Shown here one piece after another: positions 1 through 7,802 of a stretch of DNA of 64,000 nt. The position numbers and the translations under genes are program-made. The stretch lies in assembly GCF_002443155.1 (NCBI RefSeq), contig NZ_CP023667.1, positions 3,348,001-3,412,000 on the forward strand. Reading direction: 5' to 3'. Under the pieces are notes generated by a model, which made no database searches, was not told the DNA's origin, and saw nothing but the letters and a program-made list of their open reading frames with translations. This DNA comes from Alcaligenes faecalis. GTDB lineage: Bacteria > Pseudomonadota > Gammaproteobacteria > Burkholderiales > Burkholderiaceae_B. The stretch's first letter is position 1; each line of letters starts with the position of its first letter.

Positions 1-189
1 GCACTGGGCCACAACGTATCGTCGGCACTGCTGGCTGGCCCCGGCCCCTTCATTGCGGCTGCGCTGATCCAGTACACAGGCAACCCCAACGTACCGGCCT
101 GGTACCTGGCTGCCGTATCCCTGCTGTGCTTCCTGATCCTGTATACCCGCCTGCCTGAAACCAAAAACGTGGACTTGTCCGCAGGCTGA
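1..189 (+). CDS. MFS transporter, C-terminal end (partial)
   Basis: The reading frame is open from base 1 to a TGA at 187-189 and gives 62 residues. They hold two hydrophobic stretches that fit the last two membrane helices of a major facilitator transporter, followed by the short hydrophilic tail with a PETK motif common at the end of MFS proteins, particularly the metabolite:proton symporter group. The nitrilase gene follows 20 bp downstream on the same strand, so the two may be co-transcribed and the transporter could import a nitrile, amide or carboxylate. The substrate cannot be told from this fragment; most of the gene lies outside the window. Confidence 0.75.
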   Translation, partial: ALGHNVSSALLAGPGPFIAAALIQYTGNPNVPAWYLAAVSLLCFLILYTRLPETKNVDLSAG

Positions 190-209
190 CCTTTAAAGGA
201 GACCTAGTT

Positions 210-1160
210 ATGAGCAAAGTTGCTGTTATCCAAGCGGCGTCCATCCCGTTTGACTCTGCCAGCAGTGTAGAAAAAGCCGCCGCCATTTTGCAGCGCGTGG
301 CCGCCAACGGGGCCACCCTGGCGGTCTTTCCTGAAGCCTTTCTGGGTGGTTATCCCAAAGGTATCAGCTTTGGCAGCGTGATCGGCAACCGCCGTCCCGA
401 AGGCCGTGCCCTGTACCAGATGTATGTGGAAGGTGCCGTCACTCTGGGAGGTCCCGAACTGGAAGCACTGGCCGATGCCGTTACTCAAACCGGGGTCTAC
501 ACCGTGATGGGTGTGATCGAAAAAATGGGCCGCACCCTGTATTGCACCGCGCTGACACTGGCTCCGGGCAAAGGTGTGGTGGGCATCCACCGCAAACTGA
601 TGCCTACTGGTCAGGAACGTCTGGTCTGGGGCTTTGGCGATGGTTCCACCATGGGCACCGTCGATACTCCCATGGGCCGTATCGGCAACGTGATCTGCTG
701 GGAAAACTACATGCCCACCCTGCGTCAGACCATGTACGCCCAAGGCACCGAGCTGTACTGCGCCCCCACGGCAGACGACCGCCCCACCTGGGCCTCGTCC
801 ATGATTCACATCGCTGTTGAAGGCCGAGTGTTTGTACTGTCCGCCTGCCAGGCCATCCGCCTGAACAACTATCCCGAGTCCTTCCAGAAAGAGTTTGCCC
901 TGCCCGGCGAATTTGCTCCGGACAGCTACGTGATGCACGGCGGCAGCATGATCGTCAGCCCTACCGGCGAAGTGCTGGCCGGCCCGGTGTTCGACGAAGA
1001 AACCGAGCTGTATGCCGAGCTGGACATGGACCTGCTCAAACAGGCCAATCTGGACTTTGACGTCTACGGCCACTACTCGCGCCCCGACATCTTCTCCCTG
1101 CATGTAGACACCCGAGCCAAACAGGTTGTGAAGCTGCAAACCGAAGACTCGGGCGAATAA
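210..1160 (+). CDS. Nitrilase (carbon-nitrogen hydrolase family)
   Basis: A 316-residue cytosolic hydrolase expected to convert a nitrile to the carboxylic acid and ammonia. The nitrilase catalytic triad is visible: Glu42 in FPEAFLGGYP, Lys129 in HRKLMPT, and Cys163 in ICWENYMP, which is the nitrilase (not amidase) form of the nucleophile elbow. The length is slightly below that of many bacterial nitrilases because the long C-terminal tail is short. The ATG at 210 follows a good ribosome site (AAAGGAG). It lies just behind an MFS transporter gene, which suggests uptake and hydrolysis of one substrate. Family assignment is firm; substrate preference (aliphatic, aromatic or arylacetonitrile) is not readable. 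Confidence 0.9.
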   Translation: MSKVAVIQAASIPFDSASSVEKAAAILQRVAANGATLAVFPEAFLGGYPKGISFGSVIGNRRPEGRALYQMYVEGAVTLGGPELEALADAVTQTGVYTVMGVIEKMGRTLYCTALTLAPGKGVVGIHRKLMPTGQERLVWGFGDGSTMGTVDTPMGRIGNVICWENYMPTLRQTMYAQGTELYCAPTADDRPTWASSMIHIAVEGRVFVLSACQAIRLNNYPESFQKEFALPGEFAPDSYVMHGGSMIVSPTGEVLAGPVFDEETELYAELDMDLLKQANLDFDVYGHYSRPDIFSLHVDTRAKQVVKLQTEDSGE

Positions 1161-1182
1161 AACCGCTCCATCCTGCACCTTA

Positions 1183-1224
1183 AAAAAAACCGGCCCCATC
1201 GCGCTTTTGACGTGATGGGGCCGG
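1183..1224 (-). terminator. Intrinsic terminator, minus strand
   Basis: An 11-bp perfect stem (CCGGCCCCATC at 1190-1200 with GATGGGGCCGG at 1214-1224) is followed, on the minus strand, by a run of eight T (the A run at 1182-1189). It lies between the convergent nitrilase and HTH genes and best serves the minus-strand HTH gene; the stem could also help stop the nitrilase transcript. Confidence 0.8.
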
Positions 1225-1303
1225 ACCTGCTTCAGAGCCAGGGACAGCTTGCTCTCTGTACCTGCTCTTTCCTGTGACAGCTTTCTTTTTTAACCCTTTG
1301 GCT

Positions 1304-1723
1304 CTAGCTCAAAGCCAAGGGATCCAGCACGGGCTGATACGTAGACACCTGCAACTGCGTCTCGTCCAGACCCATTCCCTGCGCCAGAAGAGCCAGCATC
1401 GTCTGGCTCAACGGAACAAGCCCTTTCTCGATCACGTTATATTCCGCCACGCTGATCCCCAGCCGGCCAGCCAGGCGTTCGCGCTTGATCTCCAGATACT
1501 CGCGCCAGGCTCGAATCAAGGTCCAGCGATGCGTGCGCATATCCTTGAGCACCGCATACGGAATACCCTTGTCCGAGCGCACAAAACGCGGTGCGGCCAC
1601 CAGCTTGCGCACACACTCATCTTTCAGGGAGTCGCGTGTCAACAGATGGGCATACAGCACAGCCTGCTCGGGCAATGTGCGAGGATCAATATCTTCTGTG
1701 GTCAACAAGTATGTATTCATCAT
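1304..1723 (-). CDS. Small helix-turn-helix (XRE-like) protein
   Basis: A 139-residue protein. The C-terminal half reads as a lambda-repressor-type helix-turn-helix (about residues 82-120: basic residues, then RLAGRLGISVAEYNVIEKG and a second helix). The N-terminal half is mixed and unassigned, so the overall form resembles HTH proteins that carry a toxin-antitoxin-like or enzyme-sensing N-domain. The frame is open upstream to 1924, but the extra 67 residues are Cys- and Trp-rich and unconvincing; the tandem ATG at 1721-1723 and 1718-1720 is the likely start, with only a weak ribosome site. It is convergent to the nitrilase gene and stands alone. Target unknown. Confidence 0.6.
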   Translation of the reverse strand: MMNTYLLTTEDIDPRTLPEQAVLYAHLLTRDSLKDECVRKLVAAPRFVRSDKGIPYAVLKDMRTHRWTLIRAWREYLEIKRERLAGRLGISVAEYNVIEKGLVPLSQTMLALLAQGMGLDETQLQVSTYQPVLDPLALS

Positions 1724-1920
1724 GGCTGACAAACCTAAGGATGTAAGAGGACGGTATACCCAGAACTTACCGACCCGCTCCAGCCCGGTCTGCCAGATAA
1801 TTCTGAAAGTGCGCCCAACCCACCCTATCGGCTGATCCTGATCAAGACACACATCCAGACAGGCCATAAAAAATGCCCCTGAACACGTCAGAGGCACTCT
1901 TTCAGAACACAGTACTACGC

Positions 1921-1950
1921 ACAACTACAACTACAACTACAACTACAACC
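1921..1950. repeat. Hexamer tandem repeat (ACAACT)
   Basis: Four copies of ACAACT followed by one ACAACC, about 200 bp upstream of the HTH gene start. Read on the minus strand it is a GTAGTT array. Such arrays can change length by slippage; whether this one affects any promoter is unknown. Confidence 0.8.
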
Positions 1951-2096
1951 AGCAAACCAGCAACACCAAGTTTAGACACAAGAAACCCTGAACCCGCCCA
2001 AGCACAGCATCTAAAGTCGCGGCCTATCCAAGGCATTGCGCAATACAGCCCAAATCCAAAGCCCAGAGTCAGAACCCCCTAAGGCGTGAATCCCCT

Positions 2097-2340
2097 GTGA
2101 GCCCCTCTGGCCTGCGCCGGGGCCTTGGGGCGATTCAGAGCGCTTGCCGCAGGCGAGAGAGCAGGCAGGGGTTCAAGCACCCAGCTGTTTGAGCCCGACG
2201 CTTGTACTTGGTCCGGGGGACCAAGTACCGGGCGAGTTCTGGGTGCGCCCTGCCTGATCTCTCGACAAGGGGACCGGTGCGCAGCACCGGCAAGAGCTCA
2301 AGCCCCAAGGCCCCGGCGCAGGCCAGAGGGGCGTCTTCAC
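2097..2340. repeat. Large imperfect palindrome (~240 bp)
   Basis: The outer arms are a perfect 31-bp inverted repeat (2101-2131 with 2302-2332). Inside, further paired blocks keep the same nested order: GCTTGCCG-type (near 2142 and 2286), CGAGAGA/GCAGGCAGG (2154-2169) with CCTGCCTGATCTCTCG (2249-2264), GCACCCAG (2177) with CTGGGTGC (2239), and at the apex an 11-bp stem GTACTTGGTCC/GGACCAAGTAC (2204-2214, 2218-2228) with a GGG loop. The right arm has an additional small hairpin (CCGGTGC-GCA-GCACCGG, 2274-2290). A single strand would fold into one long rod. It sits just past the stop of the TonB receptor gene. There is no U-run, so it is not a simple terminator; it could be a miniature mobile or repeat element, or a structured RNA. 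Confidence 0.85.
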
Positions 2341-2404
2341 TGAGACAATTCCTGCCTGAGTCCTTATTCCGCCCCCCAACTACAACCTGCAGGCATCAAA
2401 ACAA

Positions 2405-4513
2405 TCAGAAGTTATATTTCACCCCACCAAAGAAACTCCTGCCATTGCCCGCCAGATAAGTCGGCATCGCCTCCGAAGCCGAGCGACGAATCACATAGCT
2501 GCTGGCGTAAGTCTTATCAAAAATGTTATCCGCCATCAGATAAGCACTCCAATGCTTGTCATGCTGATAAGCGACCTTGAAGCCCCAAATGGCATAGGCA
2601 TTTTGATGCGTGCCTTCCACATTCTGATGATTGGTTGGCGTATCCGAAGCCAGCCAGCGCACATTCGGCCCAAAACGCCAGCCACCGCGGCGATACATCA
2701 GCTCTGCACCCAGCAAATGCTTGGGCACCCCGGCAATACGATTGCCTTCATACTCGCCGCCACGGAAACGGAAATCACTGTAGGTATAGGACAGACGATA
2801 GTCCCAACGCCCTGCCGCCGGCGCAGTCAAAGAACCGCTCAAACCCGCTTCCACACCCTGATGCCGCGTACGATCACCATAGTTGAACGTCACTGACGAC
2901 GCCCCCGTCGCATCACTGACAGCCATCAGCTCATCTTTCACATTGCTGCGATACACGGCCAAAGACCAGTCCACCGCCGACTCGCCCCTACCCAAACGCC
3001 CGGCCCCGCCCAACTCAAAAGTCGTGGCCTTTTGCACATTCAATTCTGTCAGCCCCGTCACGGCCGAGCGCACATTCATGGGCTGCGGCACTTCCGCACT
3101 GATGATCTCCCAATACGTAGGCGCTTCATGACTGCGGCTGACATTGGCAAACACCCGCAAATCCTCGGACGGCTGCCAGACCACACCCAGTTTCGGGCTG
3201 GCGTAAGACCATTTCTGGTTCAGGGTATCGCCCCCCAAACGATTGCGCGCATCACGAATCGCCTGGCTGTACTTCACATCCCCCACCACCGTCCACTGGG
3301 GCGCAACCTTCCAGCTCAAACCCAACAGCGCATTGCGGTTTTCAGCCCGCAGGCGATAGTCCCCAAAGAACAAGGCACGGCTGCCATTGGCAGGATTGAC
3401 CGCATACAACTCACGATCCATATCACTGCGCGCCCAGTCCAGGGCAAGGCGATAATCCAGGCTGCCTTCACGACCGGCCAACTGCCACTGTGCGCCATAG
3501 GTATTCCCCTTGGTGGGCGAAGACACCTGCGGATTCGTAAAAGTATCGTCCACCGTCTGCCAGTACAGGCCCACGGTCTGGTTGAAATCCTCGGTACCCC
3601 AATAACTACGGTTAGCCAGACGGAATTGAGTGGCCTTGCGATTCGGGTCGCGGTTATAGACATTGGCCGCCATATCCTGCGGCGTGCCATAGTCCCCCAT
3701 CACACTGCGCGGATCGCTGTAAAGACGCTCACGCGGGACCACATTGGGAATATCAAACTTCAAATCCACATAGGACAGGTAGGTGCGGTTCTCGAACTGC
3801 CCGCGCCTGAAACCGATATTGCCCTGCACATTCGTGCGCTCGGAATCCGAGTGATGGCGATAGCCATCGGCCTTGTCGTGGCTGACGGCCAATCGCCCAT
3901 CAAACTCGTCCGTCTGAAAACCCTTGGCCGCATACAAGCCCAAACGCCCGAAGCTGCCGCCTTCCACGCTGATGGCATCGCCCTGTGTGCCATTCATGGA
4001 ACGGAAATCCAGCTCGCCACCCAAGGTGGTTGCACTGGGGGACAAGGCATTGGCACCACGCCGCACGCTGATCAAGGAACTGTTGCGCGGTTCCAGAAAA
4101 CCAATCACAAAAGAGCCGTCCGCCTCGTTCAAAGGCAGGCCATCCTGTAGCAACAAGACACCTCGATTAACCGGATTGCTTTGAATCCCCGAACCGCGAA
4201 TATTGAGCCGTGGCTGATCAATCCCGCCAAAGAAATCCTGCACCACCAGACCGGGTTGATAATCCAGGGCATCGCGCAAGGTCACCAGACGCACTTCTTC
4301 CTGCGGCTGAATCAAGTTGGTGCCACCGGGCACGGCGTCCAGGCGGGCTTTCTCTTGTCGTAGGTCAGCCTGCAGCACGCTTTGCCCGACAGGCGCCTTG
4401 ATGACAATGGGAGACAGGGTGGAGGTAGACGGATCGGCCCAGGCGGCGCCCGACCACAGCCCTCCCAGCGCCAGGCTGACCGTCAGCCGACGCAATACAG
4501 GAACGTGTGACAT
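2405..4513 (-). CDS. TonB-dependent outer-membrane receptor
   Basis: A 702-residue outer-membrane receptor: signal peptide ending near AWA, then a TonB-box-like stretch (STLSPIVIKAP), a plug domain (about residues 55-165 with the DALDYQPG and NIRGSG motifs), and a 22-strand-type barrel ending in the expected aromatic residue (YNF). It is the last gene of a five-gene unit after the CopD-like membrane protein (24 bp gap) and the ABC transporter genes, so receptor and inner-membrane transporter probably handle one ligand. A Fur-like box and an FNR-type operator precede the unit. The ligand is not evident; candidates are a metal chelate, a siderophore or haem. The large palindrome lies just downstream. 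Confidence 0.85.
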   Translation of the reverse strand: MSHVPVLRRLTVSLALGGLWSGAAWADPSTSTLSPIVIKAPVGQSVLQADLRQEKARLDAVPGGTNLIQPQEEVRLVTLRDALDYQPGLVVQDFFGGIDQPRLNIRGSGIQSNPVNRGVLLLQDGLPLNEADGSFVIGFLEPRNSSLISVRRGANALSPSATTLGGELDFRSMNGTQGDAISVEGGSFGRLGLYAAKGFQTDEFDGRLAVSHDKADGYRHHSDSERTNVQGNIGFRRGQFENRTYLSYVDLKFDIPNVVPRERLYSDPRSVMGDYGTPQDMAANVYNRDPNRKATQFRLANRSYWGTEDFNQTVGLYWQTVDDTFTNPQVSSPTKGNTYGAQWQLAGREGSLDYRLALDWARSDMDRELYAVNPANGSRALFFGDYRLRAENRNALLGLSWKVAPQWTVVGDVKYSQAIRDARNRLGGDTLNQKWSYASPKLGVVWQPSEDLRVFANVSRSHEAPTYWEIISAEVPQPMNVRSAVTGLTELNVQKATTFELGGAGRLGRGESAVDWSLAVYRSNVKDELMAVSDATGASSVTFNYGDRTRHQGVEAGLSGSLTAPAAGRWDYRLSYTYSDFRFRGGEYEGNRIAGVPKHLLGAELMYRRGGWRFGPNVRWLASDTPTNHQNVEGTHQNAYAIWGFKVAYQHDKHWSAYLMADNIFDKTYASSYVIRRSASEAMPTYLAGNGRSFFGGVKYNF

Positions 4514-4537
4514 CGTATTCTCGATAGGAAAGTGAAA

Positions 4538-4981
4538 TTACCAGTGCAGATAAAACATGGTCTTGGCCAGGATCACGATCCCGACCATGTGACAGAACAC
4601 GCTTAGGTGAATGCGCTTGAAATGGATGGACTTCATGCGTCCGGTGCGCCGCAAGGTCATGGCCGTCAGAAAATGGCCAAAAACGCTGAGCGCCAACAGA
4701 ATCTTGATCGTCAGAAACAGGCCCAGGGTGTTGTCAAAAGGATGGGCCAGCGCAGCGCGGTGATGCCAGGCCAAACCTATCCCGGCGCTGTACAGAACCA
4801 GCAGAACCCAGGGCATGATGCGCCGGGCACGGTCACCAATAGCAATCTCCAAGGTGCGCATGGCCTCTCGCGGAACGTGCTTGCGTATGCCTTCCAGCAT
4901 CAGGACTTCAAAGAACACCGTGCCGATGAAAAACAAAGCAGCAAACAGGTGGAACAAGAGGATCACGGGATAGGCAGTCAT
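4538..4981 (-). CDS. CopD-like histidine-rich membrane protein
   Basis: A 147-residue protein with about four membrane helices and unusually many histidines close to the helices (LLFHLF near the N-terminus, a WHHR pair, FGHFL, IHFKRIH, FCHM, YLHW at the C-terminus). This pattern resembles the CopD/DUF2269-like family of small inner-membrane proteins thought to bind copper or haem. The ATG at 4981 overlaps the stop of the ABC ATPase gene (ATGA), so it is translationally coupled to the transporter. The longer frame to 5035 is only overlap with that gene. Its place between ABC transporter and TonB receptor suggests it handles or senses the same metal or haem ligand. Function is inferred. Confidence 0.6.
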   Translation of the reverse strand: MTAYPVILLFHLFAALFFIGTVFFEVLMLEGIRKHVPREAMRTLEIAIGDRARRIMPWVLLVLYSAGIGLAWHHRAALAHPFDNTLGLFLTIKILLALSVFGHFLTAMTLRRTGRMKSIHFKRIHLSVFCHMVGIVILAKTMFYLHW

Positions 4982-5679
4982 GGCGTCAAAGCCTCCTGAG
5001 ACAAAAGTTGGGCGTACAAGGAATCGGCCAGACACTCACGGGCAGCGGTATCCGCCGGGGCCACAGGCTCAAACAGCTGGCCTTGTCCCTTTTGCAGCAG
5101 CAGGCAGGAATCAGCAACCCGCATCAACTCACGGGGTTGATGGCTGACGTACAGCAGCGCCGCTCCAGTTTCTTCCAGACAACGCAGGCAGGCTTGGGCC
5201 AGGCTGTTACGCAGGGCCGGGTCCAGAGCGCTGAAAGGTTCGTCCAGCAGCAAAAGATCCGGCTGCAAGGCAAAGGCGCGGGCCAGTGCTACCCGTTGCG
5301 CCATGCCACCGGACAACTCGCCGGGCCAGGACTGGGCGACATCGGCCAGTTCCACCTGCCCCAGCCAATACATGGCACGCTCTTTGGCTTGCGTAGCGGA
5401 CAAACCTTGCGCACGTAGCGGAATCTGCACGTTGTCCAGCACGCTGCGCCAAGGCAGCAAACGAGGCTGCTGAAACACCAGCACAGGGTGACGGAACTCG
5501 TTCCAGATCTGGCCGTTATCGGGCTTGATCAGCCCGGCCACCAAACGCAGCAAGGTGCTTTTGCCTTCACCGCTAGGGCCAAGAACGCCCAGGCGCTGCC
5601 CGGCTTTCAAGGTGAAACTTAAATCCTGCAAAACCGGTTTTTGCCCGAACAGGACTTGCACATGGCTTAGCTCAAGCAT
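4978..5679 (-). CDS. ABC transporter ATP-binding protein (NitT/TauT type)
   Basis: A 233-residue ATPase of the nitrate/sulfonate/taurine importer group. Walker A (GPSGEGKST), the Q-loop FQQPRLLPW, the signature LSGGMAQR and Walker B LLLLDEP are all present in order. The ATG at 5679 is preferred because the frame up to 5739 overlaps the permease gene; it overlaps the permease stop (5672-5674) by 8 bp. It would energise the permease encoded upstream. The FQQPRLLPW form of the Q-loop is typical of SsuB/TauB-like ATPases. Confidence 0.85.
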   Translation of the reverse strand: MLELSHVQVLFGQKPVLQDLSFTLKAGQRLGVLGPSGEGKSTLLRLVAGLIKPDNGQIWNEFRHPVLVFQQPRLLPWRSVLDNVQIPLRAQGLSATQAKERAMYWLGQVELADVAQSWPGELSGGMAQRVALARAFALQPDLLLLDEPFSALDPALRNSLAQACLRCLEETGAALLYVSHQPRELMRVADSCLLLQKGQGQLFEPVAPADTAARECLADSLYAQLLSQEALTP

Positions 5680-6451
5680 GGCTGTCCTCCCGCCACTGTC
5701 CCAGACGACGCTGCAAGGGTTGCAGCAGGACAAATTCAATCGCGGCGACCAAGCCCAGAATCAGCACCACCCAGGCATACAGCTCGGCACTGTCAAAGGT
5801 GCTGCGCGCATTGGCCAGGGCATAGCCCGCACCACTTTCCGCACCCAGCACTTCGGCCATCACCACCAGACGCACACCACCGCAGCAAGCGATCAGCAAA
5901 GCAGCCGTCAAGGGGGCCGTCAGGGAAGGCAGATACAGGTGACGCAGACGACGCCACCAGCCAAAGCGGTAAACGTGGCTCATTTCGATCAGATCGCGGT
6001 CTACCTGCAACATGCCTTTGACCGTGTTCACGTACATGCCCGGCACCATCATCAGCACCGTCATGAAAATCACCATGCCCGAACCCAGACCAAACCAGAG
6101 CATGGCCAGCACAACCACCACCACAGGCGGAATCGCCATCAACAACCAACGTAAAGGTTCCAGCAAGCCGCGCAGCCGCGGACTGTGCGCCGCCAAAATG
6201 CCTAGCGTGAAACCAATGGAACACCCCACGCTGACGCCAATGGCCACGCGCAGCAAACTGGCTCCGGCGACATTCAGAAAATGGCCGGACATCATCAAAC
6301 GCGGAATCGCACGGGCGGTTTCTATGGGGGAGGCCATCAGCAAAGGCCCCAGAAACATGGCGCTGATCTGCCAGCACAGCAAGATCAGCAGCACCCCCGC
6401 TACGCCCCATGCACGAGAGCTACGGGCCGTTAAATGAGACCTGGTTTTCAT
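5672..6451 (-). CDS. ABC transporter permease (NitT/TauT type)
   Basis: A 259-residue inner-membrane permease with about six helices and the SsuC/TauC-type coupling region (MSHVYRFGWWRRLRHLYLPSLTAPL, whose EAA-like loop contacts the ATPase). The start overlaps the stop of the binding-protein gene (ATGA at 6448-6451) and its end overlaps the ATPase start, so all three are translationally coupled. It forms the channel of the importer with the binding protein (6448-7431) and the ATPase (4978-5679). Confidence 0.85.
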   Translation of the reverse strand: MKTRSHLTARSSRAWGVAGVLLILLCWQISAMFLGPLLMASPIETARAIPRLMMSGHFLNVAGASLLRVAIGVSVGCSIGFTLGILAAHSPRLRGLLEPLRWLLMAIPPVVVVVLAMLWFGLGSGMVIFMTVLMMVPGMYVNTVKGMLQVDRDLIEMSHVYRFGWWRRLRHLYLPSLTAPLTAALLIACCGGVRLVVMAEVLGAESGAGYALANARSTFDSAELYAWVVLILGLVAAIEFVLLQPLQRRLGQWREDSHA

Positions 6452-7431
6452 GGTCCATAAAACCCGGCAGCAGGCAGACCACCACCCAAGGCTTGGGGAT
6501 GCTGATCCGCCAGCAATTGATACAGCGCTTCCAGTTGAGGGCGGATTTCACTGGCTGGACGACTATCCAGACGAGTCTTTTCAATCGCGGTTTGAATTGC
6601 CGGAACCGGGAACTGGGGTAAATAGCCATGAACCATTTGGGCGCACTCTTGCGGCTGCTGACTGCACCAACGGGCCGACTCGGCATAAGCCCGTTCCACG
6701 GCCTGATTCAGCTCGGTATCGTGGGCAACGGTGACGTTAGCCATGACACCGGCTTGAGGCAGCGCCTGTTGCGAAGGGAACACTTCCGCCCAGGCTTGCT
6801 CCAGACTTTGGCCACGATGCAGTTCCACCTTTTTCTGCTCGGCCTGCCACAAGAGCAAGGAGGCAGTAGGTTCAACCAGCAGGGCCTGATCGCCCTGCCC
6901 GGTCAGCATCAAGGCAATCGCATCCTGAGCATCACGGGTACGGCGCAAGCGCACGGCTTCCTTGCCCGGTTCGGCTTGCTTGGCCAGCAAGGTGTCCAGC
7001 AGGACAGCAGGCAGATCGCGCTGGAATGGCACCAGCAGTTCTTGACCGGCCAGATCGCTAAAGCTCTTGACGGCAGGATCACGGCTGACCAGCCACAAAA
7101 TCCCCCAGACCGAGATATTCAGCTGTTTGACGGCCTGTCCCTTGTTGAACATCAAGGCGGACAAATTGCTGGGTGCAGCGCTGTAATCCACTTCTTTCTT
7201 TGCCAGCAGGACACGCAACTGATCCGGGTTTTGCCACAGACGAAACTCCAGCTTGTCCGTGTATTGGCTCAAGGCCTGGGTCTGCGCCATATGCATCAAG
7301 GGATAGGACACCACCGCGCCTGGACCAGCCAGAGTCAGGGACTCATAACGGGGAGCGGCCTGAGCACCTACTGCCAGCGAGGCCAAGAGCAAGCCAGGCA
7401 AAACACGGTTCAAGACTTTGCGAACGAACAT
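6448..7431 (-). CDS. ABC transporter periplasmic substrate-binding protein (NMT1/SsuA-like)
   Basis: A 327-residue binding protein with a clear signal peptide (basic start, hydrophobic LLLASLAVG, cleavage after AQA). The rest fits the NMT1/SsuA-like fold: an early strand followed by SYPLM, then LLAKKEVDYSAAPSN and FSDLAGQELLVPF. The start at 7431 was chosen because it gives the signal peptide directly and has a purine-rich site (AAGAGATGG) upstream. The frame is open about 100 codons further (to 7755), but that part lacks the codon pattern of its neighbours and runs across the proposed promoter. It is the first gene of the uptake operon. Members of this family bind sulfonates, thiamine precursors and other small ligands; the present ligand is unknown. 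Confidence 0.75.
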   Translation of the reverse strand: MFVRKVLNRVLPGLLLASLAVGAQAAPRYESLTLAGPGAVVSYPLMHMAQTQALSQYTDKLEFRLWQNPDQLRVLLAKKEVDYSAAPSNLSALMFNKGQAVKQLNISVWGILWLVSRDPAVKSFSDLAGQELLVPFQRDLPAVLLDTLLAKQAEPGKEAVRLRRTRDAQDAIALMLTGQGDQALLVEPTASLLLWQAEQKKVELHRGQSLEQAWAEVFPSQQALPQAGVMANVTVAHDTELNQAVERAYAESARWCSQQPQECAQMVHGYLPQFPVPAIQTAIEKTRLDSRPASEIRPQLEALYQLLADQHPQALGGGLPAAGFYGP

Positions 7432-7761
7432 CCCACGGCCATCTCTTTTGGAGTTACCCAGCGCCTTAGAGGCAAACCGAGCAAGAACCCGCTCCTTAAC
7501 TCCACCCAAAACGTGAACCTGTGCCCCGTTTTTTAGATCAGGTTCATCCAGACGGAGCATGGCAGCATGCTTACCCGATAAGCCAGCATCGATTGCCTTG
7601 GGAGCAGCTTGGTTTAAGGGAAGCCCACTCACATGGCTGGCGAGAGCCTGCCGCCCTCTCTCTGAACGGGCAATTTTTCCCTGAGATGCAGCCCAGCAAT
7701 GAAACCCTTGATAGATATATGGCATGAAGATTCGTATAATGAGAACTATTATCAAATGGGA
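7432..7761 (-). promoter_or_regulatory. Long 5' leader of the uptake operon
   Basis: If transcription starts near 7755 (from the operator and -10 described next), about 320 nt precede the first gene. The leader can form an 8-bp hairpin (TGAACCTG at 7514-7521 with CAGGTTCA at 7539-7546). The sequence TGAACCTGATCT recalls part of the TPP riboswitch, but the partner elements are missing, so no riboswitch is called. The frame is open throughout and fused to the signal peptide, yet codon use differs from the neighbouring genes. Confidence 0.4.
7735..7753. promoter_or_regulatory. Candidate Fur box
   Basis: The 19 bases from 7735 match the Escherichia coli Fur consensus at 15 positions (core ATAATGAGAACTATTATC). 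The box overlaps a TATAAT hexamer (7735-7740) usable by the regulator gene, and lies just downstream of the proposed start of the divergent uptake operon. Iron-dependent repression of both directions is therefore plausible. Confidence 0.65.
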
Positions 7762-7802
7762 ATTCTCCCATCTTCATCCCAGCGTCCCAATGACAAAAGT
7801 CA
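7762..7802 (-). promoter_or_regulatory. FNR/DNR-type class II promoter for the uptake operon
   Basis: The palindrome TGACAAAAGTCA (7791-7802) fits the FNR-family form TTGAY-N4-RTCAA. On the minus strand the hexamer GAGAAT (7767-7762) begins 29.5 bp from its centre, which is the spacing of an activator bound at -41.5. The start of transcription would be near 7755. The same 16 bases (7787-7802) recur inverted at 8520-8535 with the same spacing to the same hexamer. Confidence 0.6.

Larger units (their letters stand above)
1724..2404. other. 680-bp intergenic stretch with no convincing gene
   Basis: This stretch separates two minus-strand genes. Its short frames are low-complexity (a poly-Thr frame from the hexamer repeat) or are mirror images created by the palindrome. 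It holds a hexamer repeat at 1921-1950 and a large imperfect inverted repeat at about 2097-2340, both listed separately. The part at 1724-1860 probably carries the promoter of the HTH gene, but no clear -35/-10 pair was found. Confidence 0.7.

Noticed and set aside
204..1199. Long minus-strand open frame over the nitrilase gene
   Set aside because: It is a shadow of the G+C-rich nitrilase gene, which has its catalytic triad; the antisense product has no recognisable motifs.
1873..2343. Short plus-strand open frames (poly-Thr frame and frames across the palindrome)
   Set aside because: They arise from the hexamer repeat and from the mirrored sequence of the inverted repeat, without ribosome sites or family resemblance.
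7432..7560. TPP riboswitch before the NMT1-type ABC operon
   Set aside because: Only TGAACCTGATCT resembles the element; the CTGAGA half and the downstream GGATAATGCCAGCG-type part are absent and the bases pair into a different hairpin.
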